DNA of 64,000 bases from an uncultured Eggerthellaceae bacterium. GTDB lineage: Bacteria; Actinomycetota; Coriobacteriia; Coriobacteriales; Eggerthellaceae. Positions 1 to 9,275 of this stretch are shown one piece after another (position 1 is the first letter of the stretch; the number at the start of each line of letters is the position of its first letter). The position numbers and the translations under genes are program-made. Where the stretch lies: assembly GCA_910588905.1 (NCBI GenBank), contig CAJURZ010000004.1, positions 48,518 to 112,517 on the forward strand, written 5' to 3'. A model generated the notes under the pieces. That model was not told the DNA's origin and searched no databases. It worked only from the letters and a program-made list of their open reading frames with translations.

Positions 1-874
1 CCACCTCTCCCATTCCTGGAGCTTCGTCGAGCATGACCTTCGTGATAGACGGCGTGATGCCGAGCACCTTTTGTGTCACTCGGGCGAACTTAGTCGCATC
101 ATCACCCGTTATCAACACCTCCACACCGCCGCCTTCGCCCGTGCTACGCAACTCATCACGTCGAGAGAGGATGGCGTGCACTTCACGAGCCGTCTCCTCT
201 GCAGAGGAGACCAGCGTCACAGACGGCCCCATCTCCTGGGAGATGAGCTCCTGGATCAACGGATAATGAGTGCACCCCAAGACCAGGGTATCGATGCCCT
301 CCATGCGTAAGGGGGCCAGATACCTCTGAGCGACCCCCTGACGCTCCTCCTTCGAAGAGAAGGGTGCAGCCTGCGCCACTCCTTCATCCATCTCTTCGAA
401 ACCCGATTCTGCAATGGACACGAAATCCGGTGTAGCCTTCTGGATGACCCTGATCCCCGCATCCAGATGACGGATGGCTTCCCCGTATACTCCTTGTTGC
501 ACGGTCCCCTCAGTGGCTATGACCCCCACTCGCCGATTGCGCGTCATATGGACTGCAGCCCGAGCCCCTGGCATGACCACGCCTACGATGGGGATAGCGA
601 AAGCCTGCTGAGCAGCCGGAAGGCCAGCAGCCGTTGCCGTGTTGCAGGCGATGACGATCATCTTGCATCCTCTGCGAGCAAGATGATCGCAGATCTGGAG
701 CACGAAGGCCTTGACCTCCTTCGGCTCACGCGGACCATAGGGACAGCGAGCAGAATCCCCTAGGAAGATGAACCGCTCATGGGGTAGACGCTCCCTGAGG
801 GCTTGGAGCACCGTGAGACCCCCCAGGCCAGAATCGAAGACGCCGATGGGAGCCGATCGATCAATAGTGGACAA
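1..874 (-). CDS. murI: Glutamate racemase, C-terminal end cut by window edge
   Basis: Interconverts L- and D-glutamate to supply D-Glu for peptidoglycan; cytoplasmic. Reading the minus strand gives the family N-terminus IGVFDSGLGGLTVL, then FLGDSARCPYGPRE, the first catalytic Cys in VIACNTATAAGLP and the second in LVLGCTHYPLI. The frame is open to base 1, so the stop lies outside; about 291 residues are visible, already slightly longer than the usual 260-280. The start is most likely TTG at 874, with GGGAG 9 bases upstream; ATG at 883 is in frame but has poor spacing. The start lies inside the end of the transpeptidase gene (14-base overlap), so the two wall genes are probably translationally coupled. 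Confidence 0.93.
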   Translation of the reverse strand, partial: MSTIDRSAPIGVFDSGLGGLTVLQALRERLPHERFIFLGDSARCPYGPREPKEVKAFVLQICDHLARRGCKMIVIACNTATAAGLPAAQQAFAIPIVGVVMPGARAAVHMTRNRRVGVIATEGTVQQGVYGEAIRHLDAGIRVIQKATPDFVSIAESGFEEMDEGVAQAAPFSSKEERQGVAQRYLAPLRMEGIDTLVLGCTHYPLIQELISQEMGPSVTLVSSAEETAREVHAILSRRDELRSTGEGGGVEVLITGDDATKFARVTQKVLGITPSITKVMLDEAPGMGEV

Positions 875-2570
875 CGACCACATCTCCCGGCTCGATCATC
901 CCATACAGGGCTTCTGCGGCAGACAAGGGTAGATTGATGCAGCCGTGGGAGCCGAAACCTTGGGCATAGCGCTGTCCACCGAACGCCGACTGCCACGTAG
1001 CATCATGAAGTCCCACGGAATTCCCCTTGAAGGGCATCCAATAGCTGACCTTGCTCTCGTACTCAGGCGTGCCTTCGCTGGTCATCTCCCCGATGAGCAC
1101 TGTTGGGCTCTGCTTATGGTTCAGAGAGTACACCCCCGTGGGCGAATCGGTCTTACCCCGCGCACCAGAGACGATGTCGCTCTCCCAGACCAGGTTGCCC
1201 TCATCGTCATAGAAGCGTGCGTACTGTTCGCTCAAGTCCACATCCACATAGCGCAGGCCCCAATCCTGAGCTCCCAGAGCCGTGAACCCGTGGCCGCTTT
1301 GCAAGACAGGGATCTCAACGGCGCCGATGGTGCCATTCTGCACCGCCTCGATGGCGGCGTTCTCCAGAGCCTCCCCATCCACCTTCCATCCATAGGGACC
1401 ACCCGATACGCTGACCTCTTTGCCATCAGGACGGGTGTAGACTCGCTCGCTCCCGATGGTGTTGAATTGGTCTCCGATCCCCTCAGCCCAAAGGGCCAGT
1501 TCATCATTGTTGAAGAGAACTTCGAATTCCGGGGTAACGGTCACCCATTGGCCGATGGTGGTAGCGTTGACATTGGCAGCCGGAGACCCGTCCAGGGTGA
1601 AGGTGATATCAGCCCGAGCTAGCTGATTCGCCTTCGTGCAGGCCTCCATCAACCGCTCGTCCGTGCTGAGGATCTTCGGATCCAACCGTGCATCCTTCTT
1701 GATGACGATATCCTTGTTGAGGTTGAGAACGCCCTCCAATGTGCGCTCGAGCACCTTCTCCGGGTCCAGCATCGTGCCTTCGGACTCCGGGACGATATAG
1801 AACTTCCCCACCTCGTCTTTGAACACGACCGCAGCATCCACCGGTGGATCCGCCTGGGCATTCACGTCCGCCACAGCCTGTTCGACCACCTGAGACAGAC
1901 TGGTAGCGCTCATGGCCTCAGCCAGAGCAGCAGTGACATCATGACCCTCGAAGACTTGAGCAGGCCAGGACCAAGGATTCTGCTCTTGGAGGACGGCATC
2001 AGTCACCGAAGGCGAATCCAAAGCCATCCCCGCTTGCTCAGAGGTGATGGAGAGGTTCAACCCCTGACCCTTCAGCTTGATGCTGTAATCCCCCACCTTG
2101 GCATCCAACTTCTGGGAGGCGTCGGAGGGAGTATTCAGAGAGATGTCAACGGTAGAGATGTTGGTATTCGGGAAGAAATGCGTGGCGAAGAGAAGGACTC
2201 CGCCCAGGTAGATGACGGCAACCACTCCCGCCACGGCGCCGAAGGCGATCCCGAGCTTCCGTGCGACAGAGCGCTTCGAGGTGGACTTGTGATGAGCCTT
2301 CTTAGAACCCTTCTTGGACTTCTCTGCAACAGGTTCTTGGACTGCTTGGGCTGCATCCTCTGAATCCGTGTCAGAACCAGCCGCCTCGACAACGGATGCG
2401 CCCTCCGATGCGGAGGTGTCTTGCGTTGTCTCGGGCTCAGGGGATCCAGGAGTATCTTCTACGGCCTCCGAGGCCTGGTCAGCCTCTTCAGCCTTCAACT
2501 TGTCCCTGCGTGCCTTATCCTTCAGCTCAGCCCGCGTAGCCGCATGCTTTCCCTTTGAATGCTTGGCCAT
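861..2570 (-). CDS. Membrane-anchored L,D-transpeptidase (YkuD) with peptidoglycan-binding region
   Basis: 569 residues. Residues 1-105 are charged, low-complexity and probably cytoplasmic; about 106-130 form one membrane segment (FGAVAGVVAVIYLGGVLLFA); about 140-420 resemble the PG_binding_4 repeats found in front of YkuD domains; the C-terminal ~130 residues are the YkuD domain with the catalytic SHGCINL (Cys near 543) and an upstream LHDATW. Family knowledge: such enzymes make 3-3 crosslinks in peptidoglycan or attach proteins to it, outside the membrane. The gene overlaps murI, supporting a wall role. A second YkuD enzyme of different architecture is at the other end of the window. The ATG at 2570 has only a weak ribosome site. 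Confidence 0.9.
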   Translation of the reverse strand: MAKHSKGKHAATRAELKDKARRDKLKAEEADQASEAVEDTPGSPEPETTQDTSASEGASVVEAAGSDTDSEDAAQAVQEPVAEKSKKGSKKAHHKSTSKRSVARKLGIAFGAVAGVVAVIYLGGVLLFATHFFPNTNISTVDISLNTPSDASQKLDAKVGDYSIKLKGQGLNLSITSEQAGMALDSPSVTDAVLQEQNPWSWPAQVFEGHDVTAALAEAMSATSLSQVVEQAVADVNAQADPPVDAAVVFKDEVGKFYIVPESEGTMLDPEKVLERTLEGVLNLNKDIVIKKDARLDPKILSTDERLMEACTKANQLARADITFTLDGSPAANVNATTIGQWVTVTPEFEVLFNNDELALWAEGIGDQFNTIGSERVYTRPDGKEVSVSGGPYGWKVDGEALENAAIEAVQNGTIGAVEIPVLQSGHGFTALGAQDWGLRYVDVDLSEQYARFYDDEGNLVWESDIVSGARGKTDSPTGVYSLNHKQSPTVLIGEMTSEGTPEYESKVSYWMPFKGNSVGLHDATWQSAFGGQRYAQGFGSHGCINLPLSAAEALYGMIEPGDVVVVHY

Positions 2571-2689
2571 GGAGTGCTCATCTTCTGTGTCTTGGCTTCG
2601 AACATCTCAACAGTTCGCATATTCTACTCAACAGAAGCACTCTGACCAGCGAGAACACAGGATTATGGAGAATAATCCGCAAGGAGGGA

Positions 2690-3973
2690 TCAGCGATGGG
2701 CGGGGTGTTTGCTCGAAGAGCCCGTATCGTTGCCCTGGGTGCGCAGGGCACTGCCGAAGATGACCGCGTCCTCACCAAAGCGATCCTTGAGCGCATCCGT
2801 AGCGGCCAGAAGCCCTTTGCGCTTGTCTGCATCTACGATCAGGGGCTTCTTTTCTACTTCCCCTGCCTCCACCTGCAATGTATCGAAGAGGGATCCTTGG
2901 AGCTCCTCGATCCCCTTCGTCGCGAATCCGCTCGCGCGCACTCCAAGAAGGCGCACGCGCTCCCCGCCTCTCCAGACCTTATCCAGCAGTTCATCCAGAT
3001 ACACCGCAAGCTCTATCTCATCGTCGCTTGGCTGGGAAAGCCCCATCTGACCACTGCGCACCGATCTATCCTCAAGACGAACCTTCACTGCCAAGGTCCT
3101 TGCCCTGAGCCCCTTGCGGCGCAAGCGGCGAGCCACCTTCCCCAACAACGTGACAAGGGCACCATGGATATCAGCCCGCTCAACCAGAAGATCAGAGAAC
3201 GTGGCTTCATGGGAGACGGATTTCACCGGGCGACGAAGGGATATCTCAGGGTCATCCTCGGCTGCAGCACGCTGGCGCATCATCTCTGCCCTCTGGCCGA
3301 AGACCTTTTGGAGCACCAGTTCCGGCGCAGCGGCAAGTTCTCCCAATGTCCTGATCCCGTGAGAGGTGAGCTGTTCTTTGGCAGCAGCACCCACCCCGCT
3401 CAACGCCCCAATGGGCAGGGGCGCTAGGAAGGCACGTTCGGTCCCTGGGTAGACGATGGTGAGCCCCTGGGGCTTCTCCATATCGCTGGCAGTCTTCGCA
3501 ACGGACTTCGTAGGACCGAGCCCAATGGAGCAGGTGACTCCCGCCTCTTCGAACACCCGTCGCTGGATCCTCTGGACCACGGATACGGGATGCTCCGTAT
3601 TCACGCGCGTAGGCGTGATATCCGCGAAGGCCTCATCGATGGAGACCTGCTCTACGTAGGGCGTCTCATCTCTGATCATATCCATGATCTGGGCAGAGAG
3701 CTGTCGGTAGCGTTCATGACGACCGTGGGTCCATATGGCATCGGGGCAAAGGCGGGCTGCGGTGGCAGAAGCCATGGCACTGTGCACGCCGAAGGCACGA
3801 GCCTCATAGGAACAGGTGGAGACCACGCCATGCCGATCAGCATCGCCTCCGACGATCACGGGCTTGCCCCGCCACTCGGGATGGTCCAACTGCTCCACGG
3901 AAGCGAAGAACGCGTCCAGATCCAACAGCATGATAGCCCGCCCCGACCAAGGCCGGAGGAGCTCCCCCATCAT
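2690..3973 (-). CDS. dinB: DNA polymerase IV (Y-family translesion polymerase)
   Basis: About 427 residues. Palm motif LLDLDAFFASVEQ near the N-terminus and catalytic SIDEAFADI near residue 112 are intact, followed by the helix-hairpin-helix GALSGVGAAAKEQL and a little-finger domain. A C-terminal QGSLF near residue 359 fits the beta-clamp-binding consensus and is followed by ~65 extra residues. Start chosen at the ATG at 3973, which has GGGGTG upstream; ATG at 3997 lacks a ribosome site. The frame stays open upstream to 4450, but that stretch is a shadow of the transporter gene. Replicates past damaged template. No LexA box was seen directly upstream. Confidence 0.93.
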   Translation of the reverse strand: MMGELLRPWSGRAIMLLDLDAFFASVEQLDHPEWRGKPVIVGGDADRHGVVSTCSYEARAFGVHSAMASATAARLCPDAIWTHGRHERYRQLSAQIMDMIRDETPYVEQVSIDEAFADITPTRVNTEHPVSVVQRIQRRVFEEAGVTCSIGLGPTKSVAKTASDMEKPQGLTIVYPGTERAFLAPLPIGALSGVGAAAKEQLTSHGIRTLGELAAAPELVLQKVFGQRAEMMRQRAAAEDDPEISLRRPVKSVSHEATFSDLLVERADIHGALVTLLGKVARRLRRKGLRARTLAVKVRLEDRSVRSGQMGLSQPSDDEIELAVYLDELLDKVWRGGERVRLLGVRASGFATKGIEELQGSLFDTLQVEAGEVEKKPLIVDADKRKGLLAATDALKDRFGEDAVIFGSALRTQGNDTGSSSKHPAHR

Positions 3974-4018
3974 ATGAGCACCCCGTGTATCTTCCATGGC
4001 CCATAGGTATATAAGAAG

Positions 4019-4043
4019 AGAGCCCCTAGCGTCTAGGGGCTCT
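4019..4043 (-). terminator. Rho-independent terminator after the arc operon
   Basis: Perfect 11-bp stem (AGAGCCCCTAG / CTAGGGGCTCT) with a 3-base loop CGT. On the minus strand it is followed by TCTTCTTATA. It sits 25 bases beyond the stop of the ArcD-like transporter, separating the arginine operon from dinB. Confidence 0.85.
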
Positions 4044-4068
4044 CCGGAAAAGCTATAGGATATGCGCA

Positions 4069-5694
4069 TCAAGCCGTCATGGGGATGATCATCATAGCTA
4101 TGGTAAGGATCACCATGCTGACCACGCCAAGGATGATGACGAGCTTCATCACGAACTTGAGCCAGGTAGAGTATTCCACCTTCGCCAACGCAAGGCCGCC
4201 CATGATGGCACCGCAAGTGGGGGTGAAGAGGTTCACCAAGCCGTTGCCTGCAACCATGATCATGATCATGGTCTCTACTGAGAAGTTCAGCTGGTAAGCC
4301 AGGCCACCCATGATGGGGACAGCCACCGTTGCCATGCCGGAGCTGGACGGGATGAGGAACGACAGCAGGATGAACAGCAGGTAGGACAGCGGTGCGAAGA
4401 TGATGGCCGACATGCCGCGCAAGCCATCTGCAGCCGTGACCAGGATCCAATCGGACAGGCCGGTGCTGGCCATGAGCACGGTGATGGAACGAGCAAGAGC
4501 GATGATGAGCACAACAGACATCATATCGCCAGCGCCTGCGATGAAGGATTTGACGAACCTATCCTGAGAGATGCCGCCGATGAGGCCGATGATGAACGAC
4601 ATGATGAGGAACCAAGCCGATGCCTCACCGAAGTACCAGGTACCCAGAGGGGTGCCGGTCAGCCATGCAGACCATGCTTGCGTCACTTCCTCCACTGCTG
4701 TGTCGGTACCTTCAACGGTTTCGGGGATAGCAAGCTCAGTGCCTGTAGACTCATCGTAGACCGCCGTGATCTCCTCAGCGGTGACCGTGGTGGTGACCTC
4801 TTCGGAGGTGGCGCCCAGATTGAAGAAATCCACGCCCAGGTCAGCCCAGGGGATGAAGCTCACGATCATGACCACGAACGTGAGACCGAACACGATGAGC
4901 GACCACTTCTGGCGAACGGTCATCTTCTTGGGAGCAGCCGCATCTGCGGTAGCGTCTTCCTCATCAGATTCCTTGAGACCCCACTCGGCCATCATCTCAG
5001 ACTGGTTCTCCTGCTCTTGCAGACTGAGGATGGTAGAGCCCTTCTCAGCCTTGACCTTCTTCGCATAGCGCATCACGAAGATGATGGAGATGACCAGCGA
5101 GGTGATCCAGAGGATGGCGCCCAAAGCCAGGATGATGCCCTGGTTGATGACGATATCGGTGCCAGACAGCGAAGCCACAGCAGCGCCCACAGCGAAGGGG
5201 TTCACCGTGGAGCCCAGAACGCCGCAGCCAGCGCCTAGCAGCACAACGGCGCAGCCGACGATGCTATCGAAGCCCGCAGCGACCATGGTAGCCGCCAACA
5301 GCAGGTAGAACGGAACCGTTTCCTCCAGCATGCCATAGGTGGTGCCGCCGATGGAGAACAGGGTCATGAGGATGGGGATGAGGATGAGCTCATTGCCCTT
5401 GAGCTTGTGGACGAGGACTGCGATGCCTGCATCCAAGGCGCCCGTCTCAGTGACGATAGCCAAGAAGCCACCCAAGATGAGCACGAAGATGCAGATATCG
5501 ATAGCCTCGATGAAGCCCTGGACCGGTGCGTTCACCACATCAGCCAACGTGGCGCCTGTGATGCCCTCGACACCTACACCGCCCATGATAGCGGTGATGA
5601 TAGCGAGAGCCACGAGCATGATCAGCAGGATAGCAAAAGCGGATATACTGCGCTTTTTCCTTTCCTTTTTGGGAGCAGTTGTCTCTGCAGCCAT
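4069..5694 (-). CDS. arcD: YfcC-family transporter, probable arginine/ornithine antiporter (ArcD-like)
   Basis: 541 residues. A basic N-terminus (KKERKKRS) is followed by many hydrophobic segments, starting with SAFAILLIMLVALAIITAIM, and the glycine- and serine-rich segments of the YfcC/DcuC-like superfamily (for example LIPSSSGMATVAVPIMGGLA). An acidic insertion of about 60 residues (EEVTTTVTAEEITAVYDEST region) lies between membrane segments. ArcD-type exchangers import arginine and export ornithine; some streptococcal ArcD proteins belong to this YfcC family. Assignment rests on family plus position as the last gene of arcA-argF-arcC. Good ribosome site GGAGGG before ATG. Specificity is inferred. 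Confidence 0.8.
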   Translation of the reverse strand: MAAETTAPKKERKKRSISAFAILLIMLVALAIITAIMGGVGVEGITGATLADVVNAPVQGFIEAIDICIFVLILGGFLAIVTETGALDAGIAVLVHKLKGNELILIPILMTLFSIGGTTYGMLEETVPFYLLLAATMVAAGFDSIVGCAVVLLGAGCGVLGSTVNPFAVGAAVASLSGTDIVINQGIILALGAILWITSLVISIIFVMRYAKKVKAEKGSTILSLQEQENQSEMMAEWGLKESDEEDATADAAAPKKMTVRQKWSLIVFGLTFVVMIVSFIPWADLGVDFFNLGATSEEVTTTVTAEEITAVYDESTGTELAIPETVEGTDTAVEEVTQAWSAWLTGTPLGTWYFGEASAWFLIMSFIIGLIGGISQDRFVKSFIAGAGDMMSVVLIIALARSITVLMASTGLSDWILVTAADGLRGMSAIIFAPLSYLLFILLSFLIPSSSGMATVAVPIMGGLAYQLNFSVETMIMIMVAGNGLVNLFTPTCGAIMGGLALAKVEYSTWLKFVMKLVIILGVVSMVILTIAMMIIPMTA

Positions 5695-5764
5695 GATTCC
5701 CTCCTTGAACGAGCCAGCCCTGAAAGGGAATGATGGGACAGGGCTGGCCTTGGACTATGTGTTA

Positions 5765-6718
5765 TCAAGCGGTGATGACGGTTCCCGTCTTCCCCGCTAA
5801 CCCTTCAGCAGCATGCTCAAGGGAGGTGATGAGAGCCTTGCCCTGGGGGTAGGCAGTCAGGTACTCGATGCACGCCTGGACCTTCGGCAACATGGATCCG
5901 GGAGCGAACTGGCCCTCTTCGATATAGCGCCGGGCATCTGAGATGGTCATGCAATCGATATCCATCTGCTCGGGCGTATTGAAGTTGATGGCCACCTTTT
6001 CTACCGCGGTCAAGATGACGAGCATATCGGCCTTGAAATCTGCGGCCAGCTTCGCACTGGTGCGGTCTTTATCTATGACGGCGGGGATGCCGTGATAGGA
6101 ATCATCCCGCTCGATCACAGGAACGCCACCGCCACCTGCTGCGATCACGATATACCCATCATCCATCAGGTCCTTGATGGCATCGAGCTCCACGATGCGC
6201 TGCGGCTTCGGGCTTGCCACCATCATGCGCCATCCGCGTCCTGCATCCTCAGCGAACACCATGCCCGTTTCCTCGGCTCGCTTCTGAGCCTCCTCTTCGG
6301 AGAGGAAGGGGCCCACGGGCTTGGTGGGATGCTGGAATGCCGCATCCTCGGGATAGACGACCGTCTGCGTGATGACGCAAGCGGTAGAACGCAAGATGGA
6401 GCGCTTCTTCAACTCGCCAAGGAGCGCCTGGGAGAGCTGATAGCCGATATAGCCTTGGCTCATGGCACCGCACTCCGGGAACGGCATCTCAGGAATGGAG
6501 GAGTCATGGGTGCTGGCTTCAGCGAAGGCGTTGGAGATCATGCCCACCTGCGGACCGTTCCCGTGGCTCACGACCACGTTGATACCATCCGCCACCATGT
6601 CGACGATGTGGGAGGCCGTGTTCTCGACGAGCTGCAATTGCTCTTGAGGGGTATTGCCGAGCGCATTACCGCCGAGTGCGATGACGACGCTCTTGCCCTC
6701 CCCTTTCTGATATGCCAT
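5765..6718 (-). CDS. arcC: Carbamate kinase
   Basis: 317 residues, usual length. N-terminal VVIALGGNALGNTPQEQ, VVSHGNGPQVGMI, VIAAGGGGVPVI and the DKDRTSAKLA nucleotide-binding segment are characteristic of the amino-acid-kinase-fold carbamate kinases. Converts carbamoyl phosphate and ADP to ATP, CO2 and ammonia, the energy-yielding step of the arginine deiminase pathway. It sits 16 bases after the ornithine carbamoyltransferase gene with a GGAGG ribosome site, so the two are co-transcribed. Confidence 0.97.
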   Translation of the reverse strand: MAYQKGEGKSVVIALGGNALGNTPQEQLQLVENTASHIVDMVADGINVVVSHGNGPQVGMISNAFAEASTHDSSIPEMPFPECGAMSQGYIGYQLSQALLGELKKRSILRSTACVITQTVVYPEDAAFQHPTKPVGPFLSEEEAQKRAEETGMVFAEDAGRGWRMMVASPKPQRIVELDAIKDLMDDGYIVIAAGGGGVPVIERDDSYHGIPAVIDKDRTSAKLAADFKADMLVILTAVEKVAINFNTPEQMDIDCMTISDARRYIEEGQFAPGSMLPKVQACIEYLTAYPQGKALITSLEHAAEGLAGKTGTVITA

Positions 6719-6734
6719 TCCTATCAGCCTCCTC

Positions 6735-7730
6735 TTACCTCAAGGTTGCATACATGATGGCCTTGATGGAGTGCATGCGGTTCTCGGCCTCGTCGAATAC
6801 CTTGGAACGAGAGGACTCGAAGACCTCATCGGTCACTTCCATCTCCTTCAGGCCGAACTTCTTGGCGACATCGGCACCGATGGTGGTGTTCTCGTCATGG
6901 AAGGACGGCAGGCAATGCATGAAGATAGCATCGTCGGCAGCCATGGCCATGATGTCAGAATTCACCTGGAAGGGAGAGAGCAGCTTGATGCGCTCAGCCC
7001 AGATGTCATCAGGCTCACCCATGGATACCCAGATGTCGGTGTAGATGACATCGGCATCCGTGGCAGCAGCCTTGACATCATCGGTGAGGGTGATGGTGGC
7101 CCCTGTCTCAGCAGCGATCTTCTTGCACGTGTCCACCAGCTCTTCCTCGGGCATGAGGTCCTTCGGACCGCAACCCACGAAGTGCATGCCCATCTTGGCG
7201 CAGAGCACCATGAGGGAGTTGCCCATGTTGTTGCGGCAATCGCCGAAGAAGACGAACTTCAGGCCCTTGACGCCCATGGGGAAGTTCTCCTGGATGGTCA
7301 TGAGGTCAGCGATCATCTGGGTGGGATGGAACTTGTCCGTGAGGCCATTCCAAACCGGCACGCCCGCTACGCTGGCAAGCTCTTCCACGAGCTCCTGAGA
7401 GAAGCCACGATATTCGATGCCGTCATAGAAGCGACCGAGCACACGACCGGTATCCTCGATGGATTCCTTCTTGCCCATCTGAGAAGAACCGGGGTCCAGA
7501 TAGGTGACGCCCATGCCCAGATCCATGCCCGCTACTTCGAAAGAGCAACGAGTACGGGTCGAGGTCTTCTCGAAGAGCAGGACGATGTTCTTGCCCTCAA
7601 GGTATCTGTGGGGCACGCCCGCGCGCTTCAGGTTCTTGAAATCGCGGGACAGGTCAGCCAGATACTGGATCTGGTCCGGCGTGAGGTCGAGGATCTTGGT
7701 GAGGCTGCGACCACTGAGATTCACTGGCAT
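6735..7730 (-). CDS. argF: Ornithine carbamoyltransferase, catabolic context
   Basis: 331 residues. Carbamoyl-phosphate-binding STRTR at residues 57-61, HPTQ in DKFHPTQMIADL, the HCLP motif in IFMHCLPSFHD, and C-terminal SMEKIH-type helices are all present. In this operon the enzyme should run towards phosphorolysis of citrulline (arcB role): citrulline and phosphate to ornithine and carbamoyl phosphate, which arcC then uses. Located between arcA and arcC. Ribosome site is modest. The symbol arcB would be equally defensible. Confidence 0.96.
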   Translation of the reverse strand: MPVNLSGRSLTKILDLTPDQIQYLADLSRDFKNLKRAGVPHRYLEGKNIVLLFEKTSTRTRCSFEVAGMDLGMGVTYLDPGSSQMGKKESIEDTGRVLGRFYDGIEYRGFSQELVEELASVAGVPVWNGLTDKFHPTQMIADLMTIQENFPMGVKGLKFVFFGDCRNNMGNSLMVLCAKMGMHFVGCGPKDLMPEEELVDTCKKIAAETGATITLTDDVKAAATDADVIYTDIWVSMGEPDDIWAERIKLLSPFQVNSDIMAMAADDAIFMHCLPSFHDENTTIGADVAKKFGLKEMEVTDEVFESSRSKVFDEAENRMHSIKAIMYATLR

Positions 7731-7772
7731 TTAGGTTACCTGCTTTCTTTCGATGATGCTTCCAATGGGTCG

Positions 7773-7801
7773 TGGCTGCACCTCCGAAAGAGGCGCAGCC
7801 A
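7773..7801 (-). other. Intercistronic hairpin between arcA and argF
   Basis: In the 90-base gap between arcA and argF: outer stem TGGCTGC/GCAGCCA (7 bp), one A-C mismatch, inner stem CCTC/GAGG, loop CGAAA. No run of T follows on the transcribed strand, so it is less likely a full terminator than an mRNA processing or stability element, or a weak attenuator that sets the arcA:argF ratio. Function is inferred. Confidence 0.55.
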
Positions 7802-7820
7802 GTGATGACGTTCGAACTCG

Positions 7821-9041
7821 TTACGCGTCTTCGCGCCACAGCGGCATGGACATGCAGCGTGGGCCGCCACGACCGCGGGAGAGCTCAGCGGAGGGCATCT
7901 CCAGAACATTGATGCCGTGGTCGCGGAGCACTGCATTGGTCACATCATTGCGCTCGTACACGACAACGGTACCCGGGCGCACGCACAGCGTGTTGGATCC
8001 GTCATTCCACTGCTCACGCTCTGCAGCGATGCGGTCTCCGCCGCCACAGGGGATGAGCTCCACGGGACGCCCGACGTATTCCGTCAGGATCTCTTCCAGG
8101 GTCTCATTGCGCTCGCGCACGTGGATGTCGCCGCCAGCAGCAGGCTTGATCTCGAAGACGGTGAGCGGACCCATGATGCCCGGATGGATGGTGAACTTGT
8201 CATAGTCGATCTGCGTGAACACCGTGTCCAAGTGCATGAATGCACGAGAATTCGGGATGTTGAACGCAAGGATCGTGTCGATGGGAGAGTCAGACTCGAA
8301 GATGTTGTGAGCGATCTGATCGATGGCGTCAGGCTCGGTACGCTGAGAGATGCCGATAGCCAGAACATGATCATTAATGTTGAGGATGTCTCCGCCTTCG
8401 ATATGGAAGGTGTAGTCACGCTCATAGTACTGCGGCACGCTCTGGTAATCCGGATGATACTTGAAGATGTAGTCACCGTAGATGGTCTCACGATTACGCG
8501 TCTGCGAGTACATACGGTTGATGGACACCCCCTGGCCGATCATCGCGAACGGGTCACGAGTGAAGTAGAGGTTCGGCATGGGAGCGCACACGAGCTTGGA
8601 GGCATCGCTCACCAGATCCACCAAGGAGTTGCTCTTGTCCGTATGAAGCTCCTGCAGGTTGATGCCTGCCATGGTCTTCAGCACGAGCTCCTTGTTGGTG
8701 GGATAGTTATCATCCATGTAGTCATAGATGATCTTCTGGTACTTCTCCGTGCGGATGCCCGCTTCGAAGATCCACTGCTTCAGGAACTTGTCACGGAGCT
8801 CAGGGATGGTATCCAAGACCTCAGCCATGAGGTCCTCCAGATACACGACCTCAACACCCTCGTCGCGCAGGATCTTCGCGAAGGCATCATGCTCCTCTTG
8901 AGCCACCTTCAGGAAGGGGATGTCGTCGAAGAGCAGCTCTTCGAGCGTGTTCGGAGTGAGGTTCAGAAGCTCATCTCCAGGTCTGTGCAGGAGTACCTTT
9001 TTCAGCGGCATAATCTCGGACTTGACATTCACGCCAGCCAT
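7821..9041 (-). CDS. arcA: Arginine deiminase
   Basis: 406 residues from the ATG at 9041, which has a very strong GGAGGAGG ribosome site; the frame extends further upstream without one. Diagnostic motifs: FTRDPFAMIG, HIEGGDILNIND, HLDTVFTQID, and the catalytic Cys near residue 396 in GGPRCMSMPL. Hydrolyses arginine to citrulline and ammonia; cytoplasmic. First gene of the arcA-argF-arcC-arcD-like operon, transcribed away from a PucR-type regulator. On the minus strand TACAAT at 9130-9125 is a possible -10 element about 85 bases upstream of the start. Confidence 0.97.
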   Translation of the reverse strand: MAGVNVKSEIMPLKKVLLHRPGDELLNLTPNTLEELLFDDIPFLKVAQEEHDAFAKILRDEGVEVVYLEDLMAEVLDTIPELRDKFLKQWIFEAGIRTEKYQKIIYDYMDDNYPTNKELVLKTMAGINLQELHTDKSNSLVDLVSDASKLVCAPMPNLYFTRDPFAMIGQGVSINRMYSQTRNRETIYGDYIFKYHPDYQSVPQYYERDYTFHIEGGDILNINDHVLAIGISQRTEPDAIDQIAHNIFESDSPIDTILAFNIPNSRAFMHLDTVFTQIDYDKFTIHPGIMGPLTVFEIKPAAGGDIHVRERNETLEEILTEYVGRPVELIPCGGGDRIAAEREQWNDGSNTLCVRPGTVVVYERNDVTNAVLRDHGINVLEMPSAELSRGRGGPRCMSMPLWREDA

Positions 9042-9143
9042 GAGGCCTCCTCCTTTCATTCTCAGGAAAGTCATGGCGTTCGCGAATGCAAAGGGCATGG
9101 CTCTCCGGTTTCCATGTGATTCTGATTGTAGAGGTCAGATTTT

Positions 9144-9181
9144 CAGGAGGAAATGTTCACTGCATCCATGTTTCCTGCCTG
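9144..9181. promoter_or_regulatory. Dyad in the arcA/regulator divergent promoter region
   Basis: Two half-sites in inverted orientation, CAGGAGGAAATG and the reverse complement of CAGGCAGGAAACATG, lie in the 234-base space between arcA and the divergent PucR-type gene. They sit just upstream of a possible minus-strand -10 (TACAAT, 9130-9125), where an activator would bind. Assignment as the operator of the neighbouring regulator is inference. Confidence 0.4.
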
Positions 9182-9275
9182 TTTTCATACGTTAATAACG
9201 AAGTTACTTACGATACACTCAGGATCAGGACGAAGCGGTAACAGCTTCGGAACATACTGGAAGGCATAGGGCGCC

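Noticed and set aside
3998..4450. The dinB reading frame stays open ~450 bases upstream, overlapping the ArcD-like gene.
   Set aside because: The extra residues are His/Pro/Arg-rich shadow of the transporter's other strand frame, cross a clear terminator at 4019-4043, and lack a ribosome site.
4100..5740. Plus-strand Met-rich frames opposite the ArcD-like transporter.
   Set aside because: Composition (long runs of Met, Ser, Pro) is the expected antisense of membrane-helix codons; no ribosome sites.
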